DNA of 64,000 nucleotides, from positions 24,891 to 88,890 of the forward strand of contig CADBYC010000005.1 of NCBI GenBank assembly GCA_902798755.1, given 5' to 3'. The stretch comes from an uncultured Ruminococcus sp. Its GTDB lineage: Bacteria; Bacillota; Clostridia; Oscillospirales; Acutalibacteraceae. A program made the position numbers and the translations under genes. This document shows positions 26,106-34,226 of the stretch, in pieces. The notes under the pieces were generated by a model that worked only from the letters and a program-made list of their open reading frames with translations, was not told where the DNA came from and did no database searches. Position 1 is the first letter of the stretch; the number at the start of each line of letters is the position of its first letter.

Positions 26106-26822
26106 ATGAAGAAGTTAATTTCTATCGCTCTTGTGGTGCTGATGATTTTTGCTTTGGCTACTGCCTCTGCTTCAGCGTTGAACAGCCCTTATACCGTTGG
26201 TAAGTACAAGGTTTCTGTTGATGTCGAAGGCAGCGGTTCCGTTTCCGGAAGCAAGAATTCAGTAGACATCAGTGATCCCGATGAAAACGGTAATATCACT
26301 TTGACTGCGACCGATAAGGACGGTTACTTCACAAAGTGGATTATCGACGGTACTTACGAGATTATCAGTGGTGATTTGTATTCACCTGAATTGGTAATTA
26401 AGCCTACCTCGGACGTTAAAGCAGTTGCCAGCTTCTCTGTGGAGAAGGATTATCTGACAATTACCGTTAAGAGCACAGGCGACGGCAGCGCGGCTGCTGA
26501 TCCTACCAAGGTAAAGAAGGGTTCCGGCGATACCGTAACCTTGACTGCTACCGAGAAGAACGATCCTTTCATAAAGTGGGAGCTTGCCTGCGATTATGAG
26601 ATCGTAGACGGCAGCCTGACCAGCAAGACTCTGGTCATCAAGCCTCTCACCGACGTTAACGTTACTGCTGTATTCGGTTCCGACAATGCCGGCACCACCA
26701 GCGCCGGCACCAACACCGGCAGCACCTCTCCTGCGACAGGTGATTATTCCGTTATGATGATCGCTCTTGTTCTCATGGCTCTGGGTCTCGGTGCATTTGC
26801 AGTTAAGAAGATTAAGGATTAA
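26106..26822 (+). CDS. Secreted, sortase-anchored protein with two tandem beta-repeats
   Basis: A 238-residue surface protein. A signal peptide (ISIALVVLMIFALATASASA) is followed by two repeats of about 75 residues, each with a GSGSV/GDGSA start, NITLTATDKD or TVTLTATEKN, a FxKW core, and LVIKPxxDVxAxxxF at the end; these resemble InlB-type B-repeats. After a Gly/Thr/Ser linker comes SPATGD, a hydrophobic helix and KKIKD, a sortase sorting signal of the SPxTG kind. Ligand unknown. GGAG lies nine bases before ATG 26106. Monocistronic with its own promoter and terminator. Confidence 0.85.
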   Translation: MKKLISIALVVLMIFALATASASALNSPYTVGKYKVSVDVEGSGSVSGSKNSVDISDPDENGNITLTATDKDGYFTKWIIDGTYEIISGDLYSPELVIKPTSDVKAVASFSVEKDYLTITVKSTGDGSAAADPTKVKKGSGDTVTLTATEKNDPFIKWELACDYEIVDGSLTSKTLVIKPLTDVNVTAVFGSDNAGTTSAGTNTGSTSPATGDYSVMMIALVLMALGLGAFAVKKIKD

Positions 26823-26840
26823 TCAGAATAACCAAAGATT

Positions 26841-26870
26841 AAGCGGTGACACTGTCACCGCTTATTTTTT
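26841..26870 (+). terminator. Strong terminator of the surface-protein gene
   Basis: A 10-bp perfect stem (AAGCGGTGAC / GTCACCGCTT), three-base loop, then ATTTTTTTT. The IS200-type element begins about 20 bases later. Confidence 0.9.
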
Positions 26871-26948
26871 TTATACAGATAAATAAACCACCTGCTATGC
26901 AGGTGTGAATGTGTGGACTTTAGTGTCAGCGGCAGTTGACAAAAAAAT

Positions 26949-27006
26949 CTCCGTTTTGATAGAGTAAGATTGGCTACCAACCGCAGAAACTCTAACGAAA
27001 CGGAGG
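26949..27006 (+). promoter_or_regulatory. Leader hairpin masking the tnpA ribosome site
   Basis: CTCCGTTT (26949-26956) pairs with AAACGGAG (26998-27005), and TAGAGT (26960-26965) with ACTCTA (26989-26994). The 3' arm contains the GGAGG ribosome site (27002-27006) of tnpA. IS200 is known to limit transposase translation by such a stem-loop. Confidence 0.75.
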
Positions 27007-27013
27007 ATAAAAA

Positions 27014-27478
27014 ATGAACAATAAAGGAAATGACACGTATAGTTTATCACACACGAGCTGGAAATGTCAATATCACATCGTTTTCGCACCGAAGTATAGA
27101 AGGAAGGCAATATACGGAAATCTTAGGGCAGATATAGGAGCAATACTTCGGGAATTGTGCGAGCGAAAACATGTGAATATAATAGAAGCACATGCAATGC
27201 CGGATCATATCCATATGTTGGTGGAGATACCGCCTAACCAAAGAGTAAGTGATTTTATGGGGTATCTTAAAGGTAAGAGTACAATGATAATATTTGAGAG
27301 ATACTCGAACTTGAAATACAAGTATGGAAATCGACACTTTTGGTGTAGGGGATACTACGTGAGTACAGTAGGAGGAAATAAGAATGGTATTGCAAAATAC
27401 ATACGAGAGCAAGAACAAGAGGATATGATTTACGATCAATTAACACTTAAGGAATGGGAAGACCCATTTAAAAAATAA
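27014..27478 (+). CDS. tnpA: IS200-type Y1 transposase TnpA
   Basis: A 154-residue HUH single-strand transposase. It has the opening SWKCQYHIVFAPKYRRKAIY, the metal-binding HUH motif in AMPDHIHMLVEIPP, and the catalytic tyrosine region YVSTVGGNKNGIAKYIREQE (typical Y1). Full length for the family. GGAGG eight bases upstream lies inside a leader hairpin. Confidence 0.95.
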   Translation: MNNKGNDTYSLSHTSWKCQYHIVFAPKYRRKAIYGNLRADIGAILRELCERKHVNIIEAHAMPDHIHMLVEIPPNQRVSDFMGYLKGKSTMIIFERYSNLKYKYGNRHFWCRGYYVSTVGGNKNGIAKYIREQEQEDMIYDQLTLKEWEDPFKK

Positions 27479-27479
27479 A

Positions 27480-27515
27480 GCAGGAGCTAATGCGGTAGGT
27501 AGCTTCAGCTCCTGC
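27480..27515 (+). terminator. Hairpin after tnpA
   Basis: GCAGGAGCT (27480-27488) and AGCTCCTGC (27507-27515) form a nine-bp stem starting within the tnpA stop region; short hairpins (CCTCTTTAGAGG, GCCCTTTTAGGGC) follow inside the right end. The remaining spacer to 27838 shows nothing recognisable. Confidence 0.5.
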
Positions 27516-27838
27516 GATACCTCTTTAGAGGTGTGCTGGTAGAATGCCCTTTTAGGGCTGTTATAAAACCACCGGCTTTGCCGGTGTGATATTTATTCTA
27601 TATTCAATGTATTATGAGCCATAGTTTATTACATAAATCCGGTATATCATACATCTCTTCCCAAAAAGCCCTCAAATATTCAATGGCGAAAAACAGAAGA
27701 TTTTTACATTTTTCTTTCTTCACGCGTCCGCCGCGCGTCCAAAGTCCCGTTTATTGTCACTATCATCGATTATAATAGAATCACGGGAGCAAAACGCCCC
27801 TGTAAACTGTATTGAATCGATTTTATGAGGTGACTATT

Positions 27839-28024
27839 ATGTTTGATGACGCACGTTTTTACAATCGACTGGCAGAGGATTCCCAAAGCTACGGATATGC
27901 CAAATGCTCTGACAGCGCCATGTTTCTCGCTATCAGCAGATTGGAGTTTGACGACGATCTGCTCGATGTGATCGAGAACGCCGACGATTATCTAATTGAT
28001 AAATCAGGCAAATTGGCTGCATAA
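27839..28024 (+). CDS. Hypothetical small acidic protein
   Basis: A 61-residue protein, rich in Asp and Glu (FDDDLLDVIENADDYLIDK), with no signal peptide or membrane segment. GAGGTGACTATT precedes the ATG, a convincing ribosome site, and a hairpin terminator follows. I do not recognise a family. It is not obviously linked to the convergent methyltransferase. Confidence 0.6.
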   Translation: MFDDARFYNRLAEDSQSYGYAKCSDSAMFLAISRLEFDDDLLDVIENADDYLIDKSGKLAA

Positions 28025-28028
28025 GAAA

Positions 28029-28052
28029 CACCGCAGGTTTTTGCCTGCGGTG
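28029..28052. terminator. Bidirectional terminator
   Basis: CACCGCAGG and CCTGCGGTG form a nine-bp stem around a six-base loop between two convergent genes. Confidence 0.7.
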
Positions 28053-28069
28053 ACTTTCGTTTATGATGA

Positions 28070-28858
28070 TTACTTTGTCGATCGGTACAATTCCATATGA
28101 ATACGATGCTTCAGACAAAGCGGTTCATCATATTTTTCAAGCACTTTCTGATATTCCTTTTCAAATTGCTTGACCCTGTCCTCCGCAAGACTTGCCCCAA
28201 CCCCTCGACAGGTCAGCACTCTACCGAGCCACATTTCTTTGCTGAAGATCAGCTCCACGTCATATGACACGATCCGTTCACAGGCGAATCTGCCCTTTGC
28301 CCATTCAGGATAACGGTATTCCTGCTGATCAAAGCCCTCGGGATTCCAAGAGGGATTATACCGCTGTACAAGCTCAATCATTTCGGCGATGACATGATCC
28401 TCTTTCGGCAGCCAATCCATCAATATTTTGCAGAATAACCCTTGCGGTTTCAACACGCGTATTATCTCCGCGGCGGCTTTCTCCGCGTCAAAGTACGGAA
28501 AGCACTGCACCGCCGTCACCGTGTCAAAGGAATCGTCCTCAAAGCCTGTGTCCTCGGCGGAACATACCTTGAAAGCTATCCTGTCCATACCCTTTTGCTC
28601 AGCGAGCCTTTTCCCGACCGTGATCTGATTTTCCGCGATATCCGTCGCGGTAAAGATCGCACCCGTATGATACAGATTCATCGGCAGTACCGCCGTACCG
28701 CTGCCGAGGTCGAGGATATGCTGACTCTCTTTACCGATCCCCATCTCTATGAGCTTATCGTACATGCTTTGCGGGTAAATGTCGCGGAAGAGTGCATAGT
28801 TATCTGAGGTCTTGCCGAAGTCAAAGCTGTTATTATTGTCAATATATGTTAGCTTCAT
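28070..28858 (-). CDS. Class I SAM-dependent methyltransferase
   Basis: A 262-residue methyltransferase with motif I HILDLGSGTAVLPMNL, motif II-like FTATDIAENQI, and FDTVTAVQCFPYFD followed by IIRVLKPQGLFCKI. The fold is of the UbiE/Methyltransf_11 type; the substrate is unknown. I start at ATG 28858 with AGGTGA upstream; the frame is open to 28978 but covers the promoter side of the divergent ybaK gene. Acts in the cytoplasm. Confidence 0.85.
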   Translation of the reverse strand: MKLTYIDNNNSFDFGKTSDNYALFRDIYPQSMYDKLIEMGIGKESQHILDLGSGTAVLPMNLYHTGAIFTATDIAENQITVGKRLAEQKGMDRIAFKVCSAEDTGFEDDSFDTVTAVQCFPYFDAEKAAAEIIRVLKPQGLFCKILMDWLPKEDHVIAEMIELVQRYNPSWNPEGFDQQEYRYPEWAKGRFACERIVSYDVELIFSKEMWLGRVLTCRGVGASLAEDRVKQFEKEYQKVLEKYDEPLCLKHRIHMELYRSTK

Positions 28859-28950
28859 ACGATCACCTGCTTGCATTGTAGCATGTAGAAAAATCTCTGT
28901 CAACGCTTGCCAAAGCCGCAAATATGCGATACAATACCGATGGTGATAAT

Positions 28951-29430
28951 ATGAAAAAGCAGAAAGCAGAAAAAACAAACGTCATGCGCGTCATAGAACA
29001 GCATAAGCTGTCCTACCAAAGCCATGATTACACCGCCACAGGCGCGATCAGCGGTATGGAAGTCGTCGAAGCGCTCGGGCAGGAACTCGGCAGAATGTTC
29101 AAGACCCTCGTCACACAGGGCGCAAGCAAAGAGCATTATGTGTTCATGGTACCTGTCGACGGCGAGCTGAATCTGAAAAAGGCGGCAAAGGCGGTAGGGG
29201 AGAAGAGCATCGCCATGATCAAGAGCAAGGAGCTGTTGCCGCTCACAGGCTATATCCACGGCGGCTGTTCGCCGATCGGCATGAAAAAGCAGTTCCATAC
29301 CACCATTCACCATACAGCCGCAGAGTACGAGACCATCATGTTCAGCGGCGGCAAGATCGGTTGTCAGATCGAGATGTCCCTCGCCGACCTGCAAAAGATC
29401 GTCCCTGTCGTAACAGCCGATATAATATAA
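28951..29430 (+). CDS. ybaK: Cys-tRNA(Pro)/Cys-tRNA(Cys) deacylase
   Basis: A 159-residue YbaK/EbsC protein that removes cysteine wrongly attached to tRNA-Pro. Family blocks are AISGMEVVEALGQELGRMFK with TLVTQG, FMVPVDGELNLKKAAKAVGE, and YIHGGCSPIGMKKQFHT, the conserved GGxSPxG substrate loop. Full length. Start 28951 follows GGTGATAAT. Divergent from the methyltransferase; stem-loop terminator just behind. Confidence 0.92.
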   Translation: MKKQKAEKTNVMRVIEQHKLSYQSHDYTATGAISGMEVVEALGQELGRMFKTLVTQGASKEHYVFMVPVDGELNLKKAAKAVGEKSIAMIKSKELLPLTGYIHGGCSPIGMKKQFHTTIHHTAAEYETIMFSGGKIGCQIEMSLADLQKIVPVVTADII

Positions 29431-29437
29431 AAAAAGT

Positions 29438-29471
29438 TACCGCATAGCTATCGTTTGATAACTATGCGGTA
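29438..29471 (+). terminator. Terminator after ybaK
   Basis: TACCGCATAG (29438-29447) pairs perfectly with CTATGCGGTA (29462-29471); TTTATT follows. Confidence 0.75.
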
Positions 29472-29475
29472 TTTA

Positions 29476-29573
29476 TTCAATAATCATTGCGAAGCCCCTT
29501 TAGGGGCTGTGGCAATCTCAACCGATTAAAAAGGGTAAAACACCCCGCTGCTTGCACCGTGGAAGTTTATTAT
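29476..29573. repeat. Dispersed repeat family A, copy 1
   Basis: Begins TTCAATAATCATTGCGAAG, carries the hairpin AGCCCCTTTAGGGGCT, then GTGGCAATCTCAACCGATTA and CTTGCACCGTGGAAGTTTAT. The same order of blocks recurs at 33307-33586 and 43043-43149. No coding capacity. Confidence 0.8.
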
Positions 29574-29646
29574 CCCTGTTTCACAGCGGATTTCATACCC
29601 GCCGTTGATGAACCTTCGATTTATATGTACTTCCTAAAAGGCGGAA

Positions 29647-30822
29647 TCATATTGCTCTTGCTACGCCGGTATCTTTCGCCGCCTTGATAACAGCGTCCGC
29701 AACGACCCTGCCCACGCTCTTATCGAGAGCGGAAACGATGATATTCTCAGCATTCAGCTCGCTGTCGGGGATCATCGAAGCCAGCGCATAGGAGGTCGCG
29801 ACCTTCATTTCCTCGTTGATACAGGTCGCGCGGCAGTCCAGCGCGCCGCGGAAGATTCCAGGGAACGCCAAAACATTGTTGATCTGGTTCGGAAAGTCCG
29901 ACCTTCCCGTTCCGACGACCGCCGCTCCCGCCGCCTTCGCCTTGTCGGGCATGATCTCGGGGGTCGGATTCGCCATCGGGAACACGATCGGCTTGTCCGC
30001 CATGCTCTGTATCATAGCTTCGCTGACGATATTCGGAGCCGAAACGCCGATGAATACGTCCGCGCCCTTCATCGCGTCAGCCAGCGTACCGCTGAGCTTT
30101 TCGCGGTTGGTCAGCTTCGCGATAGCGGCATGCGCTTCGTTCAGCCCCTCGTCGCCCTCGCGGATAATGCCGAAGCGGTCGACCATCGTCAGGTTCCTCA
30201 CTCCCATATTCAGCAGATGTCTGCCGATGGCGATGCCTGCCGAGCCCGCGCCGTTGATCACGACCTTGACTTTATCTATTGTTTTGCCGACGACCTTCAA
30301 GGCATTGAGCAGCGCCGCCGCGACCACGATCGCCGTACCGTGCTGATCGTCATGAAATACGGGGATATCGCAGATCTCCTTTAATTTGCGTTCGATCTCA
30401 AAGCATCTCGGCGCGCTGATATCTTCTAAGTTGATGCCGCCGAAGGAGCCCGAGAGCAGATAGATCGTGCGCACGATCTCGTCCACGTCCTTTGAGCGAA
30501 TACACAGCGGAAATGCGTCAACGTCGGCGAATTCCTTGAACAGCGCGCATTTACCCTCCATCACGGGCATGCCTGCCTCAGGGCCGATATCTCCCAGCCC
30601 CAGCACCGCCGTGCCGTCGGTCACGACCGCCACCAAATTACTGCGGCGCGTCAGCTTATAGCTTTTGTTGATATCCTCGTGGATCGCCATGCAAGGCTCC
30701 GCCACGCCGGGCGTATAGGCGAGGGAGAGTTCCTTGCGCGTTTCGATCGGCGCGCGGGAGATGACCTCGATCTTACCCTGCCATTCATAGTGTTTCTGTA
30801 ACGATTCTTCTCTGATATCCAT
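29647..30822 (-). CDS. NAD(P)-dependent malic enzyme (short type)
   Basis: A 391-residue oxidative decarboxylase making pyruvate and CO2 from malate. It carries [17 protein letters not shown] (tyrosine of the catalytic dyad), the metal-site [20 protein letters not shown], and the cofactor fold [19 protein letters not shown]. This short, single-module form is common in Clostridia. It follows fumarase on the same strand 64 bases later, which suggests a malate/fumarate-to-pyruvate step. The C-terminus ends in TGVARAI. Confidence 0.93.
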   Translation of the reverse strand: MDIREESLQKHYEWQGKIEVISRAPIETRKELSLAYTPGVAEPCMAIHEDINKSYKLTRRSNLVAVVTDGTAVLGLGDIGPEAGMPVMEGKCALFKEFADVDAFPLCIRSKDVDEIVRTIYLLSGSFGGINLEDISAPRCFEIERKLKEICDIPVFHDDQHGTAIVVAAALLNALKVVGKTIDKVKVVINGAGSAGIAIGRHLLNMGVRNLTMVDRFGIIREGDEGLNEAHAAIAKLTNREKLSGTLADAMKGADVFIGVSAPNIVSEAMIQSMADKPIVFPMANPTPEIMPDKAKAAGAAVVGTGRSDFPNQINNVLAFPGIFRGALDCRATCINEEMKVATSYALASMIPDSELNAENIIVSALDKSVGRVVADAVIKAAKDTGVARAI

Positions 30823-30886
30823 CGTTTTCTCCTTATACCTTTCAAAAAGTGCGCGTCAATCAATCATTATCCTTTAACGCGACAGA

Positions 30887-32260
30887 TCATACCAATTCTT
30901 CGGGGTGAAATACCCTGTCAAATTCCTCCTCGCTCATGAAGCCGAGCTGTAAGCACGCTTCCTTGAGGGAGAGGTTTTCTTTATACGCCTTCTTCGCGAC
31001 CCTCGCCGCGTTGTCATAGCCGATGTAGGGGTTGAGCGACGTGACCAGCATCAGCGAACGGTGCAGGTTCTCGCTCATTTTCTCTTTGTTCGCCGTGATT
31101 CCGCTGACGCATCGCTGTTCAAACGACAAAATGCCGTCTGTCAGCAGCTTTGCGCTTTGCAGGAAGTTGTACGCCGTCACCGGTAAAAAGACGTTGAGCT
31201 GGAAGTTGCCCTGCGACGCTGCCATGCCGATCATCGCGTCGTTGCCCATCACCTGCACCGCGATCATCGTGATCGCCTCACATTGTGTCGGATTGACCTT
31301 GCCCGGCATGATAGACGATCCCGGTTCGTTTTCGGGAATGAAGATCTCACCCAGACCGCATCTGGGACCCGAGCTGAGCCAGCGGATGTCGTTCGCGATC
31401 TTCATCATATCCGCCGCCAGCGCCTTCATCGCGCCGTGCGCGAATACTATGCGATCCAGAGAGGTCAGCGCATGGAATTTGTTCGGATTGCTGACAAAGG
31501 GGAGCTCTGTGCTTTCTCTGAGCTTATCGGCTACCTTTTCGCCGAAGCCTTGCGGCGCGTTCAGCCCCGTTCCGACAGCCGTGCCGCCGATCGCGAGCTG
31601 ATACAGTCCGTCGAGCGACTTTTCGAGCTGCCTTTCATCCGCTTCGAGCATGCCGCGCCAACCGCTGATCTCCTGTGAGAAGGCGATCGGTACCGCGTCC
31701 TGCAGGTGCGTTCTGCCGCTCTTGACGATCCCTTCGTTCTCTTTCTCCAGTCTGATGAAGGTTTCGATCAGCGTATCGACCGCGGGTATCAATTCATTCT
31801 GTATTGTCATCGCCGCCGCGATATGCATGGCGGTGGGGAAGGTGTCGTTAGAGCTCTGCGACATGTTCACATCGTCGTTCGGATGCAGGAGCTTTTCTTC
31901 CGCGATCGCGTTGCCGCGGTTAGCGACGACCTCGTTGACATTCATGTTGCTCTGCGTGCCCGAGCCCGTCTGCCATACGACCAGCGGAAATTCGTCGGGC
32001 AGCTTGCCGTCGAGAATCTCGTCGCATGCGGCACAGATCGCGGCGCATTTTTCCTCGGTCATCTTCTCGGGCTTCAACTCACGGTTCGCCTGTGCCGCCG
32101 CCTTCTTCAGTAACGCAAATGCACGAATGATCGCTGCGGGCATCTTCTCCCATCCGATGGGAAAGTTCTCAAAGCTGCGCTGTGTCTGAGCGCCCCAGTA
32201 CCGCTCTGCGGGTACTTTCATCTCGCCCATCGAGTCGCGTTCGATCCTGTATTCTTCCAT
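30887..32260 (-). CDS. fumC: Class II fumarate hydratase
   Basis: A 457-residue oxygen-stable fumarase converting fumarate and malate. It shows TGSGTQSNMNVNEVVANRG, SQSSNDTFPTAMHIAA, TALK-free HLQDAVPIAF, and the superfamily signature GSSIMPGKVNPTQCEA. Start: GGAGGT lies five bases before ATG 32260, so the ATG 12 bases earlier, which overlaps the ribosome site, is not used. Upstream of malic enzyme on the same strand. Confidence 0.95.
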   Translation of the reverse strand: MEEYRIERDSMGEMKVPAERYWGAQTQRSFENFPIGWEKMPAAIIRAFALLKKAAAQANRELKPEKMTEEKCAAICAACDEILDGKLPDEFPLVVWQTGSGTQSNMNVNEVVANRGNAIAEEKLLHPNDDVNMSQSSNDTFPTAMHIAAAMTIQNELIPAVDTLIETFIRLEKENEGIVKSGRTHLQDAVPIAFSQEISGWRGMLEADERQLEKSLDGLYQLAIGGTAVGTGLNAPQGFGEKVADKLRESTELPFVSNPNKFHALTSLDRIVFAHGAMKALAADMMKIANDIRWLSSGPRCGLGEIFIPENEPGSSIMPGKVNPTQCEAITMIAVQVMGNDAMIGMAASQGNFQLNVFLPVTAYNFLQSAKLLTDGILSFEQRCVSGITANKEKMSENLHRSLMLVTSLNPYIGYDNAARVAKKAYKENLSLKEACLQLGFMSEEEFDRVFHPEELV

Positions 32261-32287
32261 AGTTACCTCCATAAACGACGCAACAGT

Positions 32288-32412
32288 AACAATGTCATTG
32301 CGAAGCCCATTCGGGCTGTGGCAATCCCCTTGTTGTCAATACCGTTTGAAGAAAGAGAAAAGTTCTGCTCCTCTTTGCGGGATTCCCACGGCTTCATAGA
32401 AGCCTCGGAATG
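32288..32412. repeat. Family A-like palindromic repeat
   Basis: Opens ATGTCATTGCGAAGCCC with hairpin GCCCATTCGGGC and GTGGCAATCCCC, and closes with GCCTCGGAATGACAG, so the ends are imperfect inverted repeats (GTCATTGCGA / TCGGAATGAC). It fills most of the 178-base gap between the nucleosidase and fumarase genes. Confidence 0.65.
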
Positions 32413-32438
32413 ACAGTTAGCTTGATAGTATTATTCTA

Positions 32439-33185
32439 TCACATGAGCGCTTCTTCCGCAATAAGCCTGCGCACGACTTCCAGTACAAACATTTGGCACT
32501 GTTCGCCGTATTTTTCGTTGAATTCTTCCTCTTTATGCCATTCACTGTTGCTGATGACGCGGATATCCGCGCACGGAGTACTCAGCTGAGCGCATACCTG
32601 CGCCACCCCGTAGCCCTCCATCTCTTCACATGCCGTACCCAGCGTTCGGTGCAGGTGCATGAGCATATCCAGCTCCTTGTTCCATATATCCGCCGCGCCG
32701 ATCACGCCGCGCAGTACTCTGCCGTCTGTATAAGGCACTGTTTCTGCGATCTCCAAAATGCGTCGATCACTGTGCAGGTACAGCACCTCGTCTGCCTGTA
32801 ACGACACGATCTCGCTGCCATGCGGCTCCCATGCAAAGGTGTCCGTTCCCTCACCCTTTTCACGGTGCGGCGTGAAGAACCGCCCGATGTTCACCATCTT
32901 TTCTCCGAGCACGATATCTCCCTGGTGCAGTGTTGGGTCATGCGCTCCCGATGTGCCCTGAATGATCACGCACAGGGGAGAGAATTTTTGGATCGCCAGA
33001 GCCGTAACCGTCGCCGAGTTGACGACGCCGATATAGGTACGGCACACGACGACGGGATATCCGTCGATCTCGCCCTCATAAAAGGTATATACCCCGATTG
33101 GATGCTCCCTGCGATTCTCAAGCCGCTTGATCAGTATCGCCGATTCGCTCTCCATCGGCCCGAGGATAACGATAGGTTTCTTCAT
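32439..33185 (-). CDS. MTA/SAH nucleosidase-type purine nucleosidase
   Basis: A 248-residue PNP/UDP-phosphorylase fold protein resembling 5'-methylthioadenosine/S-adenosylhomocysteine nucleosidase, which cleaves adenine from these by-products. Blocks: IVILGPMESESAILIKRLEN, IIQGTSGAHDPTLHQGDIVL, CEEMEGYGVAQVC (catalytic glutamates region), VISNSEW near the end in place of the usual SDxA. That last difference leaves substrate open; futalosine-type nucleosidase is an alternative. Start 33185, preceded by AAAGGACGG. Monocistronic between repeats. Confidence 0.75.
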   Translation of the reverse strand: MKKPIVILGPMESESAILIKRLENRREHPIGVYTFYEGEIDGYPVVVCRTYIGVVNSATVTALAIQKFSPLCVIIQGTSGAHDPTLHQGDIVLGEKMVNIGRFFTPHREKGEGTDTFAWEPHGSEIVSLQADEVLYLHSDRRILEIAETVPYTDGRVLRGVIGAADIWNKELDMLMHLHRTLGTACEEMEGYGVAQVCAQLSTPCADIRVISNSEWHKEEEFNEKYGEQCQMFVLEVVRRLIAEEALM

Positions 33186-33306
33186 TTCGCTTCCGTCCTT
33201 TGTCTGTTTTTCCCTATTATAATACATGAAACGATAAAAAGCCAGCCTCTTATCAAAGAGCATAAAACAAACCGCACGGTCAGGCTGTTGCCGAACCATG
33301 CGGTTA

Positions 33307-33586
33307 TTCAATAGTCATTTCGAAGCCCCTCAAAAGGGGTCCCCGGCACGCCCATAAACGAGGCTCCAAAAAGCCCTGCTTTTTGGAGAAAGGACGAGTG
33401 GCAAAGCGAGTACGACAACGGTCACACTTGACCGTTGTCATCGAGACCGGAGTAGCCTTACGAATACGGCGCGCGACGACGATGTGGCAATCTCAACCGA
33501 AAAAGGTATAATACCCCGCCCGAGCGTATAGAGGGTAAAATGTCCGGTGGACACTTTAGTGCTTGCACCGAGGAAGTTTATTCTTA
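33307..33586. repeat. Dispersed repeat family A, copy with internal insertion
   Basis: Starts TTCAATAGTCATTTCGAAGC with hairpin CCCCTCAAAAGGGG, resumes at about 33480 with GTGGCAATCTCAACCGAAAA and ends TGCTTGCACCGAGGAAGTTT. About 140 bases (33341-33480) separate the halves compared with other copies and contain their own hairpins (CCAAAAAGCCCTGCTTTTTGG; CGACAACGGTCACACTTGACCGTTGTCATCG in part). The gap 33186-33586 holds no gene. Confidence 0.75.
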
Positions 33587-34063
33587 TTATGCAAGATTGA
33601 TGGATTGTAAGATCTCCTGAAAAGCGGGGCGGCTCTCTGCCGCGTTCGCTTTGCGGGTGATGTAATAAACCGAGTAAAAATACTTCTTGTGTTTGAACAC
33701 GACCAGATCGACCACGTGTACCCTTGCCGAGTCGTTGACCCTGTGCTCAAAGCGCAAGCCGTTTTTGATCTTGTACTTTTTCTTCTTTTTGGTGACGTCA
33801 TACGAGTAGGACTGAATCTTCTGGTAGTTGACCAGCGTTTTGCGCAGGCGCGCTTCAATGTCGTACAAATGCATTTCAGGGTCGGATTTCATGAATCCCG
33901 CCTTTGCCCAGCTGACAGAGAGAATGATATGCTGATCAGCGTTATAAGCGCCCCAGCGGTCAGCAGGATTCGAGAAATATCTCGTCAGTTCCTCTTCGCT
34001 CATGACCTGAAAGCCGTCCGGATACGCTAAGTTGATCTCGTTGTTGATGCTCGCGTTGTTCAT
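33587..34063 (-). CDS. Hypothetical protein with lysine-rich middle
   Basis: A 158-residue cytoplasmic-looking protein of unrecognised family. It begins with MNNASINNEINLAYPDGFQV, has a basic patch (DVTKKKKKYKIKN), then strands HVVDLVVFKHKKYFYSVYYI, and a closing helix FQEILQSINLA. No signal peptide. The pattern (PDGF..., closing ILQSI) recalls small secreted/lipoprotein-like stress domains such as PsbP/DcrB-like folds, but this is only a guess. GGAGG lies seven bases before ATG 34063. Confidence 0.7.
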   Translation of the reverse strand: MNNASINNEINLAYPDGFQVMSEEELTRYFSNPADRWGAYNADQHIILSVSWAKAGFMKSDPEMHLYDIEARLRKTLVNYQKIQSYSYDVTKKKKKYKIKNGLRFEHRVNDSARVHVVDLVVFKHKKYFYSVYYITRKANAAESRPAFQEILQSINLA

Positions 34064-34107
34064 ACTCATTCCTCCGTTCAAAAGCGATCTGCGTATTATT
34101 ATCTGTA

Positions 34108-34136
34108 TTATACATCATACATTCGCGTTTGTCACT
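34108..34136 (-). promoter_or_regulatory. Promoter for the 33587 gene
   Basis: Minus-strand GTGACA (34131-34136) and TATAAT (34108-34113), 17-base spacer. Confidence 0.55.
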
Positions 34137-34181
34137 GAAAAGTTGAAAATAATCTGTATTATTTTTCATGGCAAAGAAACA

Positions 34182-34204
34182 GCGGCTGCCTTGGTGACAG
34201 CCGC
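34182..34204 (-). terminator. Terminator after aldolase gene
   Basis: GCGGCTG (34182-34188) pairs with CAGCCGC (34198-34204); on the minus strand TGTTTCTTT follows. Confidence 0.7.
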
Positions 34205-34226
34205 CGTAAAACGTTGAGATAAATGA

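Larger units (their letters stand above)
26889..27586 (+). mobile_element. IS200/IS605-family insertion sequence (tnpA only)
   Basis: About 700 bases with one transposase gene and hairpins instead of inverted terminal repeats. The left-end hairpin is CACCTGC-TAT-GCAGGTG (26889-26905) and the right-end hairpin CACCGGC-TTT-GCCGGTG (27570-27586), the subterminal structures this family uses for single-strand transposition. The true ends lie a few bases outside. No tnpB is present, so it belongs to the IS200-like group. The transposase is intact and the element may be active. Confidence 0.85.

Noticed and set aside
32288-33586. Evenly scattered short palindromes considered as a CRISPR array
   Set aside because: Repeats are far apart, differ in length and lack regular spacers; no cas genes nearby.
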